NCBI GenBank assembly: GCA_964424205.1
Contig: CAYRIF010000011.1
Location: 1 to 24,626, forward strand
DNA from: CAYRIF01 sp964424205
GTDB taxonomy: Bacteria; Bacteroidota; Bacteroidia; Cytophagales; Cyclobacteriaceae
Direction of reading: 5' to 3'
Length of the DNA: 24,626 bases
Shown: positions 24,580 through 24,626 of the stretch, in pieces
Layout of the letters: each line of letters begins with the position of its first letter
Position numbering within the stretch: position 1 is the stretch's first letter
Position numbers and translations under genes: made by a program
The notes under the pieces: generated by a model
The model's database searches: none
Seen by the model: the letters and a program-made list of their open reading frames with translations, nothing else
What the model was told of the DNA's origin: nothing

Positions 24580-24626
24580 TATTACTAGATATGGGATATC
24601 ATATAATTTTAAAACACGAAGAGAGC
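24580..24626. other. Right edge, no gene seen
   Basis: Only 47 nt of AT-rich sequence remain after the terminator; nothing is recognisable. Confidence 0.4.

Overview
The window looks like chromosomal DNA of a Bacteroidota bacterium, probably of the Cytophagales/Flammeovirga-type lineages. The evidence is AT-rich DNA, two proteins with type IX secretion (T9SS) type-A sorting tails, promoter-like TAnnTTTG (-7) boxes in place of E. coli-type -10 boxes, and a long SecA of the Bacteroidota form. The genus is not determinable by eye.

Layout. Position 1-590 (+) is the 3' part of a PPK2 polyphosphate kinase, converging on a minus-strand block. Read in transcription order (right to left), that block holds: rplS (ribosomal protein L19, 10897-10544) with its own terminator; dapF (10427-9633) with a promoter-like box just upstream; secA (9514-6155) followed 38 nt later by a SPOR-domain lipoprotein (6116-5625); an AT-rich 577-nt gap with stacked hairpins and a possible small RNA; a small T9SS-exported ASPIC/UnbV + FnIII protein (5047-4139); an EEP-fold nuclease/phosphatase lipoprotein (4067-3174) with a two-element promoter; an unrecognised exported 511-aa protein (3152-1617); and a patatin-like phospholipase (1543-599).

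The right half (11224-24525, +) is one uninterrupted 4,433-codon gene for a giant cell-surface protein. It has a signal peptide, about 4,000 residues of beta-strand repeats, and a typical T9SS C-terminal end. The repeats are nested. A tryptophan-anchored unit of about 77 aa is tandemly repeated. A 'RG-x-DNFP ... YGNL' element occurs four times. A long cassette of 163-183 aa occurs four times and divides the protein into five blocks, and the spacing between cassettes shrinks towards the C-terminus. A 12-bp perfect-stem terminator closes the gene.

How the genes relate. rplS, dapF and secA are housekeeping genes. SecA drives Sec export, which all the signal-peptide proteins here need before lipidation or T9SS secretion. 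The giant protein and the ASPIC/FnIII protein are the likely surface-exposed products. No T9SS machinery, mobile element, CRISPR array, tRNA or rRNA gene was seen. The strongest candidates for something undescribed are the nested cassette architecture of the giant protein and the structured element near 5451-5545.
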